From: Massilia psychrophila
Lineage (GTDB): Bacteria; Pseudomonadota; Gammaproteobacteria; Burkholderiales; Burkholderiaceae_D
Length of the DNA: 54,700 nt
Reading direction: 5' to 3'
NCBI RefSeq assembly: GCF_002760665.1
Contig: NZ_PDOB01000031.1
Span: 1-54,700, forward strand
This document shows positions 6,881 through 15,356 of this stretch, piece after piece (position 1 is the stretch's first letter; each line of letters opens with the position of its first letter). The notes beneath the pieces are model-generated. The model was not told the origin of the DNA, ran no database searches, and worked only from the letters and a program-made list of their open reading frames with translations. Made by a program: the position numbers and the translations under genes.

Positions 6881-8311
6881 TTACTTCTCCGTCACCACGA
6901 ACTCGCCAAATGCCTTGAGCTGCTCGCCCACCGCCGCCTTGTCGCCCACCACCACGATCGACTGGTTCTCCGGCGCGAAATACTTCTTGCCGATCGCGCG
7001 CACCTGTTCCGGCGTTACCTTCTGGATCAGCGGCACGTACTGGCCGAGGAACTCGGGCGGCAGGCCGATCAGCCAGTTGCTGGCGAGTGTGTTGGCCACC
7101 GAGCGCTGCAGTTGGTTGCTGATCAGATAGGTGCCGGCGACGTAGCGCTTGTTCATCGCCATTTCGGGCGCCGGCACCAGGTCGGTGCCGATCCGGCGGT
7201 ATTCGCTGAAGAACTCGGTCAGCGCCGCGCCCGACACGGCGTTGCGCACGTCGGCGCCGCCGACGATGGCGCCGCCGGTGCGATACACGCGCGCGCCGGC
7301 CGAGGCGCCGTAGGTATAGCCTTTTTCTTCGCGCAGGTTGAGGTTGACGCGGCTGCTGAAACCGCCGCCCAGGATGGTGCTGGCCAGGCGCATTGGTACC
7401 AGTTCGTCGACGCCAGCGGCAATGCCGGGGCTGCCGATGCGGATGGTCGACTGCACGCTGCCGGCGCGCTCGAGCAGCACGCGCACCGGCTTGGCGTCGG
7501 ATGGGGTCTGTGCCGTTTCAGCGGTCGCCGTTCCGGCAGCTTTCCAGTCGCCAAAGGCTTTTTGCGCCAGCTTCATCGCGTCCGCCTCCTTGATGCGGCC
7601 GGTGATCACTAGCAGGCTGCGGTCGGGCCGGAAGCGCTTGGCGTGTTCGGCCTTGAACATTGCCTCGGTGGCGCTGTTGATCGCCTCCACTGTCGGCTGG
7701 GTCTGGCCGTACGGATGGACGCCGTAGATCGCCTTGCCGAGCGCGCGTTCGGCGCGAAAGCCCGGTGTCGCTTCCTGCACCTTGAGCGACTGCAGCGCAT
7801 TGGCCTTGGCCAGCGCTACTTCTTGTGCCGGGAACGAGGGCGCGCGCGCCATCTCGGCGAGCAGTTCGAGCATCGCGCCGGCCTGCGAGGCGACGGCGTT
7901 GGCCGACACCACGATGCCGTCCAGCGCGGCCGAGGCGCCGACCGAGCCGCCCATGCCTTGCGCGCTTTCCGCGATGGCGCGCGAATCGCGCCTGGATGTT
8001 CCTTCGTTGAGCAGGCCCGCCATCAGGTTGGCGAAGCCAGGGTTAAGCGCATCGTCGGCGGCGTAGCCGGCACCGCGCACGGCCAGCACAAAGTCGACCC
8101 GCGGCAGGCCCGTGCGCGGCACGACCCAGACCTGCAGGCCGTTGGCCAGCGTCTTCTTGACGATGCGCGGCGCCGGGATCGGCTTGTCCTTGCCGTAAGC
8201 GGGCATGGCGGCAGGAATTTTGACAGACTCGTGCACAGTGTCGGCGGCGTACGCCAGCACGGAAAACAGCAGGCAAATCGTCAGTGTCAGCCTCAGCATC
8301 AGCTTGTTCAT
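6881..8311 (-). CDS. Exported M16 peptidase-family protein lacking the zinc-binding motif
   Basis: A 476-residue protein with a signal peptide (MNKLMLRLTLTICLLFSVLAYA) and two M16 half-domains, residues about 50-230 and 240-440. Where active M16 enzymes have HxxEH, this protein has NLMAGLLNEG, so it cannot bind zinc in the usual way. The C-terminal Arg/Tyr-type region (EEKGYTYGASAGARVYR) that positions substrate is kept. This is the standard non-catalytic partner of a heterodimeric M16 peptidase, and the catalytic gene lies 11 bases upstream. I used the ATG at 8311, which gives the signal peptide directly. It probably acts in the periplasm on small peptides; the substrate is unknown. Confidence 0.88.
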   Translation of the reverse strand: MNKLMLRLTLTICLLFSVLAYAADTVHESVKIPAAMPAYGKDKPIPAPRIVKKTLANGLQVWVVPRTGLPRVDFVLAVRGAGYAADDALNPGFANLMAGLLNEGTSRRDSRAIAESAQGMGGSVGASAALDGIVVSANAVASQAGAMLELLAEMARAPSFPAQEVALAKANALQSLKVQEATPGFRAERALGKAIYGVHPYGQTQPTVEAINSATEAMFKAEHAKRFRPDRSLLVITGRIKEADAMKLAQKAFGDWKAAGTATAETAQTPSDAKPVRVLLERAGSVQSTIRIGSPGIAAGVDELVPMRLASTILGGGFSSRVNLNLREEKGYTYGASAGARVYRTGGAIVGGADVRNAVSGAALTEFFSEYRRIGTDLVPAPEMAMNKRYVAGTYLISNQLQRSVANTLASNWLIGLPPEFLGQYVPLIQKVTPEQVRAIGKKYFAPENQSIVVVGDKAAVGEQLKAFGEFVVTEK

Positions 8312-8322
8312 CGATGCGCTCC

Positions 8323-9720
8323 TTATTTCTTGTCGCCGGATGGCAGGATGGCTGCCGCGACTTTGGCGACAGGTTTGCGGTCGATGACGGTGCGGTTTTG
8401 CGTTGTCAGGTAGGTTGCGGCGGTGCGCTGGATGTCGCTTGACGTCACCGCTTCGATCCATCCCGGAATCTTGTTGACGACGTTGGCGTCGCCCCACATG
8501 GTCTGCAGCTTGGCCAGGGTGTCGGCGCGACTGATGTAGCTTTCCAGCTTGTTGTTCCAGCTGGCCAGCATGCGCGTCTTGACGCGCTTGAGCGTGGCGT
8601 CGTCGACGCCGTTTTTCACCACCTTGGCGATGTCCTCGTCCATCGCCGCCAGCAGCGCGTCGGCGTTGCTGGTCGGCTTGTAGACAGCAAAGATGGTAAA
8701 CAAGGTCGGGCCGTCGAATTCCCACGGGCCAGCCAGGCCGTACAGCGAATCGAGGTTGAGGGCGATTTCGCGGCCCTTGACCATGCCTTGGTAGAACATC
8801 GAAGCGTCGCCGCCGGCCAGCACCTCGCCCAGCACCGCCATCGCGGCGTGGTCGCGGCTGCCCCGGGTGGGCATCTTCCATGCCGCGGCCAGCGCCGGCG
8901 CCTGCGCCAGTGCGTCGCTCTGTTCGATGCGTTTTTCAGCCGTATTGAGCGGTTCGGTGAAGTCGGAGCCGGCCGGGACCGGGCGCTTGGGGATGGCGGC
9001 GAAGTACTTTTTCGCCAGCGCGAAGCCTTGCGCCGGGGTGATGTCGCCGGCGATCGCCAGCACCGCATTGTTCGGGCCGTAATAGTCGCGGTGGAAGGCG
9101 CGCACGTCGTCCAGGCTGGCGCCTTCGAGGTCTTCGAAGCTGCCGTAGCCGTCGTGGTTGTTTTCCCATTTCTGGAAAGCGTGCTGGCCGATGTCGATCC
9201 ACATGAAGCCGCCGTACGGTTGGTTCTTGACGTTGACCCGGATCTCTTCCTTGACGACGTCCTGCTGGTTCTTCAGCGTCTTGGCGTTGAAGTCGAGCGT
9301 CTTCATGCGGTCCGCTTCCAGCCACAGGATCGAGTCGAGGGCCGACACCGGCGCCGTTTCGATGTAGTTGGTGAAGTCGGCGCGGGTCGAGCCGTTGTTG
9401 TTGCCGCCGCCGCCAGTGATGGCCTTGTCGAACACACCCTTCGGCGCGTTCGGCGTGCCCTGGAACATCAGGTGTTCGAACAGGTGGGCGAAGCCGGTGC
9501 GGTTCCTTGGTTCCAGCCGCATGCCGACGTGGTACACCACGCTGACGCCGACGGTGGGTGAACTGCGGTCTTGCGAGACGATGACGGTCAGGCCGTTGTC
9601 GAGTTTCTTGACCTGTACCGGCAACGTCCACTGGTCGGCGCCGGCAGCGAGCACGGGCAGCGCAACGGCAAGCGACAGGGAAAGTCCGGCCAGCAGGACG
9701 GGGATGGTGCGTTTGCGCAT
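8323..9720 (-). CDS. Exported M16 zinc metallopeptidase (catalytic subunit)
   Basis: A 465-residue protein with a signal peptide (MRKRTIPVLLAGLSLSLAVALPVLA). The inverted zinc motif HLFEH lies in TGFAHLFEHLMFQGTPNAPKG at about residues 79-83, and the distal Glu is expected about 75 residues later, where VKEEIRVN is found. The product is related to the small-subunit M16 proteins such as PqqF-like and processing-peptidase-like enzymes. Together with the non-catalytic gene 11 bases downstream it probably forms a periplasmic heterodimer. A GyrI-like gene ends 118 bases upstream on the same strand; whether they share a promoter is not clear. Confidence 0.92.
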   Translation of the reverse strand: MRKRTIPVLLAGLSLSLAVALPVLAAGADQWTLPVQVKKLDNGLTVIVSQDRSSPTVGVSVVYHVGMRLEPRNRTGFAHLFEHLMFQGTPNAPKGVFDKAITGGGGNNNGSTRADFTNYIETAPVSALDSILWLEADRMKTLDFNAKTLKNQQDVVKEEIRVNVKNQPYGGFMWIDIGQHAFQKWENNHDGYGSFEDLEGASLDDVRAFHRDYYGPNNAVLAIAGDITPAQGFALAKKYFAAIPKRPVPAGSDFTEPLNTAEKRIEQSDALAQAPALAAAWKMPTRGSRDHAAMAVLGEVLAGGDASMFYQGMVKGREIALNLDSLYGLAGPWEFDGPTLFTIFAVYKPTSNADALLAAMDEDIAKVVKNGVDDATLKRVKTRMLASWNNKLESYISRADTLAKLQTMWGDANVVNKIPGWIEAVTSSDIQRTAATYLTTQNRTVIDRKPVAKVAAAILPSGDKK

Positions 9721-9838
9721 AATGTTCTCGAAGTCCTCAAGGTGGCGACGCAGTTGGAAAGCAAGGTGGAAAGTGCGCTGAAAAGCGAATCGTCGCCGCC
9801 CGCGCCGGCCAGGCCGGCAGCTCGCTCGGGCAATAGCA

Positions 9839-10303
9839 TCAATCCGCCAGCGGCCAGTTCAATTCGGTCTGCCAGATGGACGACTCCGGGGTGTCGCCGG
9901 GACCGACCAGGTAGTTTTCCCACATGAAGGGGCGCGTGGCCAGCGCGTTTTGCGCCACCCAGGTTGTCAATTGGCTCCAGGCAGTTGCAAGTCCGTCCAT
10001 TGGTCCGCGATAGATCGTGCGCGCCACCCTCAGCGCCGGCAGCGCGCCGGCCACCACCCGCCCGCTCGGCTGGACGTCGGCATCGACCGGAAAGCCGATC
10101 TGCACGCCGTACACCTCGCCCGGCATGTTCAAGTGGTAGCTGAACAGCGGGCCGGCCGGCTCGATGCCCTGTTCGCGCATGGCGGCCAGCAGTTCTCCTA
10201 CCGCCGCAGCGAACACCCGGCCGATCTCGGCGCGGGCGACGCTGAGGGGGATGATAGCGGTGCGCTGCTGCGCCGAGCGGGCTATCTGCGGTAGGTCGAT
10301 CAT
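9839..10303 (-). CDS. Stand-alone GyrI-like / AraC-effector-binding domain protein
   Basis: A 154-residue cytoplasmic protein with no signal peptide or membrane segment. The fold is suggested by GPLFSYHLNMPGEVYGVQIGFPV followed by GALPALRVARTIYRGPMDGLATAWSQL and the C-terminal WENYLVGPGDTPESSIWQTEL, which follow the two-repeat pattern of GyrI-like small-molecule-binding domains. No DNA-binding part is attached. Such proteins bind or modify hydrophobic ligands. AAGGAG lies about 9 bases before the ATG at 10303. Ligand and link to the M16 genes are unknown. Confidence 0.8.
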   Translation of the reverse strand: MIDLPQIARSAQQRTAIIPLSVARAEIGRVFAAAVGELLAAMREQGIEPAGPLFSYHLNMPGEVYGVQIGFPVDADVQPSGRVVAGALPALRVARTIYRGPMDGLATAWSQLTTWVAQNALATRPFMWENYLVGPGDTPESSIWQTELNWPLAD

Positions 10304-10640
10304 GCTGTTGCTCCTTGATTGGAACGGGCTTGTCGTGGATCCGCATCGAGCCGGGGTTTCGGCAATCCAGATGGCGAAATATGCCGTTCATCGCAATCCG
10401 GTGGAGGCGGTTGGCTCTTGTGGTTACAGTGACATCATACCAAAACCCCTCAGAAGAAAATTAAAAAATGAACATCGCCAAAAAACCCCTGAGTGCAGTG
10501 AAGAAAGCCATCTTGGTGAATGAGCAAAATTTGCTGGAACACAACGCGGCTTGCTGGTAGCCTACCGGCAGCGACGGCCCGGCTGGCGCATAAAAAAACA
10601 GAACAACAACAACAATTAGCTTATCAAGCGGGAGATTGCC
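10304..10640. other. AT-richer intergenic region between divergent genes
   Basis: A 337-base gap between the leftward GyrI-like gene and the rightward GIN-domain gene, so it should carry promoters for both. It is visibly richer in A/T than its surroundings around 10430-10550. It contains the imperfect direct repeats AAAACCCCTCAG (10442-10453) and AAAACCCCTGAG (10482-10493) and a 30-codon open frame listed separately. Confidence 0.5.
10468..10560 (+). CDS. Possible 30-residue small protein
   Basis: An ATG at 10468 opens a 30-residue frame starting MNIAKKPLSAVKKAI and ending in EHNAACW before TAG. It has a basic first third and a more acidic, Asn-rich second part with one Cys. The upstream AGAAGA is only a weak ribosome site. 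Codon choice is less GC-rich at third positions than in neighbouring genes. I do not recognise it. It could be a leader peptide, an orphan small protein or chance. Confidence 0.25.
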   Translation: MNIAKKPLSAVKKAILVNEQNLLEHNAACW

Positions 10641-11411
10641 ATGAACATGTTCCTTCAGCTCGGCTTTGCCGGCGCCGCGTTCTGCACGCTGGTCGGCACG
10701 GCATTGGCGGCCGACGAAACCGTCAGCGAGACGCGTGCCATCGATGCGCGCGTGGTGCGGGTCAAGCTGGACGGCACCGTCGATCTCAAGATCAGGCAAG
10801 GGCCGGTGGCGCTGTTGGTGGTCAGCGGCAACAAGCGCTACCTGGCGCGCACCACCACCATCCAGAGTGGCGACACGCTCACGATCGACTCCGAAAGCCG
10901 CGGCTTCAAACTGCTGCGCTCGGACACGCGCCTGCGCGCCGAGCTGACCTTGCCGCGCCTGCGGGAAGTGTCGTCGGAAAGCCTCGGCTCGACCGAGATC
11001 GCCGGTTTTACGGGCGACGAACTGGACTTGTCGCTCGACGGCGCCGGCTCGATGAAGGTCGTCAGCGACTACCGCATCGTCAACGCATCGCTGGGCGGCC
11101 TGGGCAGCATGAACATCAAAGGCGTCAACGGCGACGGCATCGACCTGAACCTGCAAGGCGCCGGCTACGTCACCTTGTCGGGACGCAGCAAGTGGCTCAA
11201 GGCCCACATGGGCGGACTCGGCAGCTTGCACGCGCAACACTTCGACGTCGATACCGTCAACCTCGAATTGAGCGGCCTTGGCAACGCTGCGGTGACGGCC
11301 AGGCACAACGCCACCCTGAGCGTCTCGGGCCTGGGTTCGGTCACGGTGTACGGCAAGCCGCTCAACCGCAGCGTCAGCGTCGACGGCCTCGGCCAGGTCA
11401 GCTGGAAGTAG
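10641..11411 (+). CDS. Exported GIN-domain (DUF2807) protein
   Basis: A 256-residue protein with a signal peptide (MNMFLQLGFAGAAFCTLVGTALA) and a right-handed beta-helix-like pattern in which Gly-rich strands recur about every 20 residues (LSLDGAGSMKV, ASLGGLGSMNI, LNLQGAGYVTL, AHMGGLGSLHA, LELSGLGNAAV, LSVSGLGSVTV, VSVDGLGQVSW). This is the putative auto-transporter adhesin head GIN domain found in many periplasmic or surface proteins of unknown role. GGGAG precedes the ATG. It stands alone, with a short gap before the Sel1 protein gene. No membrane anchor is seen after the signal peptide, so a periplasmic location is likely. Confidence 0.85.
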   Translation: MNMFLQLGFAGAAFCTLVGTALAADETVSETRAIDARVVRVKLDGTVDLKIRQGPVALLVVSGNKRYLARTTTIQSGDTLTIDSESRGFKLLRSDTRLRAELTLPRLREVSSESLGSTEIAGFTGDELDLSLDGAGSMKVVSDYRIVNASLGGLGSMNIKGVNGDGIDLNLQGAGYVTLSGRSKWLKAHMGGLGSLHAQHFDVDTVNLELSGLGNAAVTARHNATLSVSGLGSVTVYGKPLNRSVSVDGLGQVSWK

Positions 11412-11480
11412 CCGGGCCAGTAAGTTTGTTCCCGACATGTTGCTGAAACAAACAATAAAAATGCGTTTTTACCACGAGAC

Positions 11481-12092
11481 ATGAAAAAAATACTGGTTGC
11501 AATAACGCTGGCGCTCGGCCTGCACGGCAGTGCGCTGGCGGGCTTTACCGAAGGGGCGAATGCGTATAACGCGCGCAATTACGCGTTGGCGCTGAAAGAG
11601 ATCGCGCCGCTTGCCAAGGCCGGCAACGCCGACGCCCAGCATTTGCTGGGGCTGATGTATTACATGGGGCGCGGCGTGCCGCGCGACTATGCGCAAGCGC
11701 TGATATGGCACCGCAAGGCCGCGCTTGCGGGCAAGGCCGACGCCCAGTATATCGTTGGCGCCATGTATTACACCGGCAACTCGGTGCCCCAGGATCAGCG
11801 GCTGGCGGTGGCGTGGTTCCGCAAGGCCGCCGAGCAGGGCCATGCCGAGGCGCAGCACGCGCTCGGGCTGATGTACCGCTATCACGTGGCGGGCATGCCG
11901 CAGGACGTGGTGCTGGCCTATATGCTGTGGAACCTTGCTGCGGCCAGCGGCAACACCAACGCCACCGAGCAGCGCGCCTCGATTGCACGCCAGATGACGC
12001 AGGAGCAGATCGAGGAGGCCCAGGCGATGTCGCGCGCCTGGCGCGTCGGCACGCCGTTGCCGACCGTGTCGCGCAGCGGCAGTAGCGCCTGA
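11481..12092 (+). CDS. Exported Sel1-like repeat protein
   Basis: A 203-residue protein with a signal peptide (MKKILVAITLALGLHGSALA) followed by four Sel1/TPR-like helical repeats at about residues 22-160, each with the A..G...AQ..LG.MY pattern (GNADAQHLLGLMYYMGRGVP, GKADAQYIVGAMYYTGNSVP, GHAEAQHALGLMYR). Sel1 proteins are scaffolds for protein-protein contacts, here probably in the periplasm. The last 40 residues are helical and charged (EQIEEAQAMSRAW). It lies 69 bases after the GIN gene and 139 bases before tpiA, which has its own promoter. The partner is unknown. Confidence 0.85.
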   Translation: MKKILVAITLALGLHGSALAGFTEGANAYNARNYALALKEIAPLAKAGNADAQHLLGLMYYMGRGVPRDYAQALIWHRKAALAGKADAQYIVGAMYYTGNSVPQDQRLAVAWFRKAAEQGHAEAQHALGLMYRYHVAGMPQDVVLAYMLWNLAAASGNTNATEQRASIARQMTQEQIEEAQAMSRAWRVGTPLPTVSRSGSSA

Positions 12093-12176
12093 CGGTTTTG
12101 TATTTGCCGTGAGGGCCGGGAAGGCCTGGTGTCGCCGCGCCGGCGCACTGTTTCCGTCTGCCGGGGTCAGCATTGT

Positions 12177-12205
12177 TTGACCGGCGTGGGGACGGCGGTT
12201 AAAAT
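12177..12205 (+). promoter_or_regulatory. Sigma-70 type promoter for tpiA
   Basis: TTGACC (12177-12182) and TAAAAT (12200-12205) are separated by 17 bases, giving a predicted start near 12212, 20 bases before the tpiA ATG. Confidence 0.7.
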
Positions 12206-12231
12206 AGCGGGTTAATCAAATCTGGGCTAAT

Positions 12232-12993
12232 ATGCGTCGCAAACTTGTCGTCGGTAATTGGAAGATGAATGGCAGCCGGGCAGTCAACGGCGCCCTGTTG
12301 TCGGGCATTACCGCCGGCCTCGATGATGCGACTGGCGCAACTGGCGCTACCCTTGCCGTCTGCGTGCCGGCGCCTTACCTGGCGCAGTGCCAGGCAGCGC
12401 TGTCGGGCGGCCCGGTGGGGTGGGGCGCGCAAGACGTCTCGGCGCACGCGGGCGGCGCCTATACCGGCGAAGTGGCGGCGGCAATGCTGGCCGACTTCGC
12501 TTGCGCCTATGTCATCGTCGGCCATTCCGAACGCCGCGCCTATCATGCCGAAAGTAACGAACTTGTGGCGCAAAAAGCTGTCGCAGTATTGGCGGCCGGG
12601 ATGACGCCCATTGTCTGCGTCGGTGAAACGCTGGCCGAGCGCGAAGCCGGGCAGACGTTCGCCGTGGTGGCGGCCCAGCTCGATGCCGTGCTGGCGCGGC
12701 TTGACGATACCGATGTCGCGCGCCTGGTGCTGGCCTACGAGCCGGTATGGGCGATCGGCACCGGCAAGACAGCAACGCCGGCAATGGCTCAGGAAGTACA
12801 CGCCCGGTTACGCGAGCAATTGAGGCAAAATAATGCGGCAGCGGCAGCCACCGTGCACATCCTGTATGGCGGCAGCATGAAGGCGGATAACGCCAAGCAA
12901 TTGATGGCCGAGCAGGATATCGATGGTGGCCTGATCGGTGGAGCAGCGCTGACCGCGGCGGATTTCCTCGCCATCGTCCATGCTGCCAACTGA
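12232..12993 (+). CDS. tpiA: Triosephosphate isomerase
   Basis: A 253-residue TIM-barrel enzyme that interconverts dihydroxyacetone phosphate and glyceraldehyde 3-phosphate. The catalytic Lys is in GNWKMNG, the catalytic His in VIVGHSERR and the catalytic Glu in [15 protein letters not shown]; the phosphate-binding GGSMKADN and GGLIGGAAL segments are present. Length and motifs are normal. A clear promoter lies just upstream. tpiA followed by secG and tRNA-Leu ahead of nuo is the common order in Burkholderiales. Confidence 0.97.
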   Translation: MRRKLVVGNWKMNGSRAVNGALLSGITAGLDDATGATGATLAVCVPAPYLAQCQAALSGGPVGWGAQDVSAHAGGAYTGEVAAAMLADFACAYVIVGHSERRAYHAESNELVAQKAVAVLAAGMTPIVCVGETLAEREAGQTFAVVAAQLDAVLARLDDTDVARLVLAYEPVWAIGTGKTATPAMAQEVHARLREQLRQNNAAAAATVHILYGGSMKADNAKQLMAEQDIDGGLIGGAALTAADFLAIVHAAN

Positions 12994-13068
12994 GCTGCAA
13001 TCTGCACAGCCGAATAAACTGAATCAACCGAATTTTTAATTTGTAGTCAAACTTGGAATGGAATAGCA

Positions 13069-13485
13069 ATGAACACCTTGTTCAATCTGATTGTCGTCGT
13101 ACAGGTTTTGTCAGCCCTGATCATCATCGCCCTGGTGCTGCTGCAGCACGGTAAAGGCGCCGACATGGGCGCCGCCTTCGGCTCGGGCGCCTCGGGCAGC
13201 TTGTTCGGCGCGACCGGATCGTCGAATTTCATGTCGAAGTCGACCGGCGTGGCCGCTGCGATCTTCTTTGCTTCGACGCTGGCGCTGGCTTACTTCGGCA
13301 CCAACCGCAGCGCGCCGACCGGCGGCGGCGTCATGGAACGCATTACCGTGCCTGTCACTAAGGCGCCAGCCACCGGCGGCGCTGCCGTTCCGGCCACCAC
13401 GACGACCGCTCCTGCGGCTCCGGCCGGAGCGCCAGCCGCTCCCACCGCCGCGCCAGCGCAGCCGGCCGGCCAGATTCCGAAGTAA
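13069..13485 (+). CDS. secG: SecG preprotein translocase subunit
   Basis: A 138-residue inner-membrane protein with two membrane helices at about residues 4-26 and 57-76. Between them is the conserved SecG loop LLQHGKGADMGAAFGSGASGS with the FGATGSSNFMSKST continuation. The C-terminal 50 residues form an Ala/Pro/Thr-rich tail that is longer than in E. coli SecG but common in betaproteobacteria. SecG assists SecA-driven translocation in SecYEG. It lies 75 bases after tpiA and is probably co-transcribed. Confidence 0.95.
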   Translation: MNTLFNLIVVVQVLSALIIIALVLLQHGKGADMGAAFGSGASGSLFGATGSSNFMSKSTGVAAAIFFASTLALAYFGTNRSAPTGGGVMERITVPVTKAPATGGAAVPATTTTAPAAPAGAPAAPTAAPAQPAGQIPK

Positions 13486-13606
13486 GCGCCGCTGGTTTTT
13501 TGCAGGACCGGCGCCATCTACGGGTCGTGTTGGAAAAGATTTACAGTTGATTTGCAGTAATTTACAGTTTTGACCCGCTTTTCCCTGTGTTAGCACAACT
13601 TTAGTA

Positions 13607-13636
13607 TTGGTTAATAGTGCTAGGACAGGTTACAAT
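13607..13636 (+). promoter_or_regulatory. Promoter for tRNA-Leu
   Basis: TTGGTT (13607-13612) and TACAAT (13631-13636) are 18 bases apart. The predicted start is near 13643, 9 bases before the mature 5' end of the tRNA. Confidence 0.65.
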
Positions 13637-13651
13637 AGCGACCTCAGAGAT

Positions 13652-13738
13652 GCCGACGTGGTGAAATTGGTAGACACGCTATCTTGAGGGGGTAGTGGGA
13701 GTAATCCTGTGCGAGTTCGAGTCTCGCCGTCGGCACCA
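13652..13738 (+). tRNA. tRNA-Leu (anticodon GAG)
   Basis: The 87-base gene folds as a class II tRNA. The acceptor GCCGACG (13652-13658) pairs with CGTCGGC (13728-13734), followed by A and an encoded CCA. The anticodon stem CTATC/GGTAG encloses the loop TTGAGGG, giving anticodon GAG, which reads CUU and CUC. The long variable arm expected of leucine tRNAs and the T-loop GTTCGAG are visible. Confidence 0.95.
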
Positions 13739-13749
13739 AGAAATCTAGA

Positions 13750-13785
13750 AGCCAGCAAGGGCTGTGCGCCTGAGCTGGCTTTTTT
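13750..13785 (+). terminator. Intrinsic terminator after tRNA-Leu
   Basis: AGCCAGC (13750-13756) pairs with GCTGGCT (13774-13780) and five further T follow. It lies 11 bases after the tRNA and separates it from the nuo operon. Confidence 0.85.
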
Positions 13786-13907
13786 ACGAGGGTCAGTCTT
13801 AGATCCTGGCGGCAAGCTTTAATCCAGGCTCGTGCGACAGGGTGCTGCAAGCGTGGCTCAGCAGGCAGTGGTTCATTAACCGATCATTCAACATAGGCTC
13901 ATCTACC

Positions 13908-14267
13908 GTGAACCTCGAAAATTATTTCCCCGTATTGATGTTCATCCTGGTCGGCCTCGGCGTCGGCATCGTGCCCCAGATTCTGGGCAAGCTGCTCGGT
14001 CCCAATAAGCCTGACGCGGCGAAGTTGTCGCCGTACGAGTGCGGCTTCGAAGCGTTCGAAGACGCGCGCATGAAATTCGATGTGCGCTATTACTTGGTCG
14101 CCATCCTGTTTATTTTGTTCGATTTGGAAACGGCATTCTTCTTCCCGTGGGGCGTATCAATGAAAGAACTCGGTTGGTCCGGGTTCGTCACCATGATGGT
14201 GTTCATTGCTGAATTCGTCGTCGGCTTTTGGTACATCTGGAAGAAGGGTGCCCTTGATTGGGAGTAA
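13908..14267 (+). CDS. nuoA: NADH-quinone oxidoreductase subunit A
   Basis: A 119-residue membrane-arm subunit with three membrane helices. The conserved [22 protein letters not shown] segment and the following [13 protein letters not shown] helix are clear. I chose the GTG at 13908, which gives the usual length and the N-terminus [10 protein letters not shown]; the open frame runs further upstream to 13842 but that part has no family character. It opens the 14-gene nuo operon. The promoter must lie between the tRNA terminator and about 13900, but none is obvious. Confidence 0.95.
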   Translation: MNLENYFPVLMFILVGLGVGIVPQILGKLLGPNKPDAAKLSPYECGFEAFEDARMKFDVRYYLVAILFILFDLETAFFFPWGVSMKELGWSGFVTMMVFIAEFVVGFWYIWKKGALDWE

Positions 14268-14270
14268 ACC

Positions 14271-14747
14271 ATGTCAATTGAAGGCGTATTAAACGAAGGT
14301 TTCATCACCACCACGGCTGACAAGCTGATCAACTGGGCCCGTACCGGATCGATGTTTCCGATGACGTTCGGTCTTGCTTGCTGCGCCGTCGAGATGATGC
14401 ACACGGGCGCTGCCCGCTACGACATGGACCGCTTCGGCGTCGTCTTCCGGCCATCGCCGCGCCAGTCCGACGTCATGATCGTCGCCGGCACGCTGTGCAA
14501 CAAGATGGCGCCGGCGCTGCGTAAGGTCTACGACCAGATGCCCGAGCCGCGCTGGGTCATTTCGATGGGTTCGTGCGCCAACGGCGGCGGCTATTACCAC
14601 TATTCGTACTCGGTGGTGCGTGGTTGCGATCGCATCGTGCCGGTCGACGTCTACGTGCCCGGCTGCCCGCCGACCGCCGAAGCGCTGCTGTACGGCATCA
14701 TGCAGCTGCAAAACAAGATCAAGCGCACCAACACTATTGCTCGCTAA
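14271..14747 (+). CDS. nuoB: NADH-quinone oxidoreductase subunit B
   Basis: A 158-residue subunit carrying the terminal N2 [4Fe-4S] cluster that reduces quinone. The tandem Cys pair is in [12 protein letters not shown] and the other two ligands are in [10 protein letters not shown] and VPGCPPTAE. It starts 3 bases after nuoA. All ligands are present. Confidence 0.98.
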   Translation: MSIEGVLNEGFITTTADKLINWARTGSMFPMTFGLACCAVEMMHTGAARYDMDRFGVVFRPSPRQSDVMIVAGTLCNKMAPALRKVYDQMPEPRWVISMGSCANGGGYYHYSYSVVRGCDRIVPVDVYVPGCPPTAEALLYGIMQLQNKIKRTNTIAR

Positions 14748-14762
14748 CAGGCGCACCACACC

Positions 14763-15356
14763 ATGACGACAAAACTGCAAGTCCTCCAACGCGCCCTGGC
14801 CGCGGCACTGGGCGAGGGCGCGGCCATCAGCTGCGCGCTGGGCGAAGTGACGGTGGTGGTCAAGGCCGCCGATTACGCGCAGGCGATGCTGACCTTGCGC
14901 GACGACCCGAGCCTGCGCTTCGAGCAGCTGCTCGACCTGTGCGGCGTCGACTATTCGACCTACGGCGAAGGCGCGTGGGACGGCTTGCGTTTCGCTTGCG
15001 TCTCGCACCTGCTTTCGCTCGAGCACAACTGGCGCGTGCGGGTGCGCGTGTTCGCCCCGGACGACGAGATGCCGCTGCTGGCGTCGGTCACCGGCATCTG
15101 GCGTGCGGCCAACTGGTACGAGCGCGAGGCGTTCGACCTGTTCGGCATCCTGTTCGAAGGCCATAACGACCTGCGCCGCATCCTTACCGACTACGGCTTC
15201 ATCGGCCACCCGTTCCGCAAGGACTTTCCGGTCACCGGCTATGTCGAAATGCGTTACGATCCCGAGCAGAAGCGCGTGATCTATCAATCCGTGACGATCG
15301 AGCCGCGTGAAGTCATCCCGCGCGTGATCCGCGAAGACACCTACGGGCTAAAATAA
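14763..15356 (+). CDS. nuoC: NADH-quinone oxidoreductase subunit C
   Basis: A 197-residue peripheral-arm subunit (30-kDa family). The family signature [20 protein letters not shown] and [20 protein letters not shown] is present. It has no cofactor. Its stop codon shares one base with the nuoD start (TAATG), so the two are coupled. NuoC and NuoD are separate proteins here, unlike the NuoCD fusion of E. coli. Confidence 0.97.
   Translation: MTTKLQVLQRALAAALGEGAAISCALGEVTVVVKAADYAQAMLTLRDDPSLRFEQLLDLCGVDYSTYGEGAWDGLRFACVSHLLSLEHNWRVRVRVFAPDDEMPLLASVTGIWRAANWYEREAFDLFGILFEGHNDLRRILTDYGFIGHPFRKDFPVTGYVEMRYDPEQKRVIYQSVTIEPREVIPRVIREDTYGLK

Noticed and set aside
10549-10566. Short palindrome GGTAGCCTACC after the 30-codon frame as a terminator
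   Set aside because: The stem is only five pairs with a one-base centre and no T-run follows.
13489-13520. Possible terminator after secG (GCGCCG ... CGGCGC)
   Set aside because: The arms are 17 bases apart and no T-run follows the second arm, so it does not look like an intrinsic terminator.
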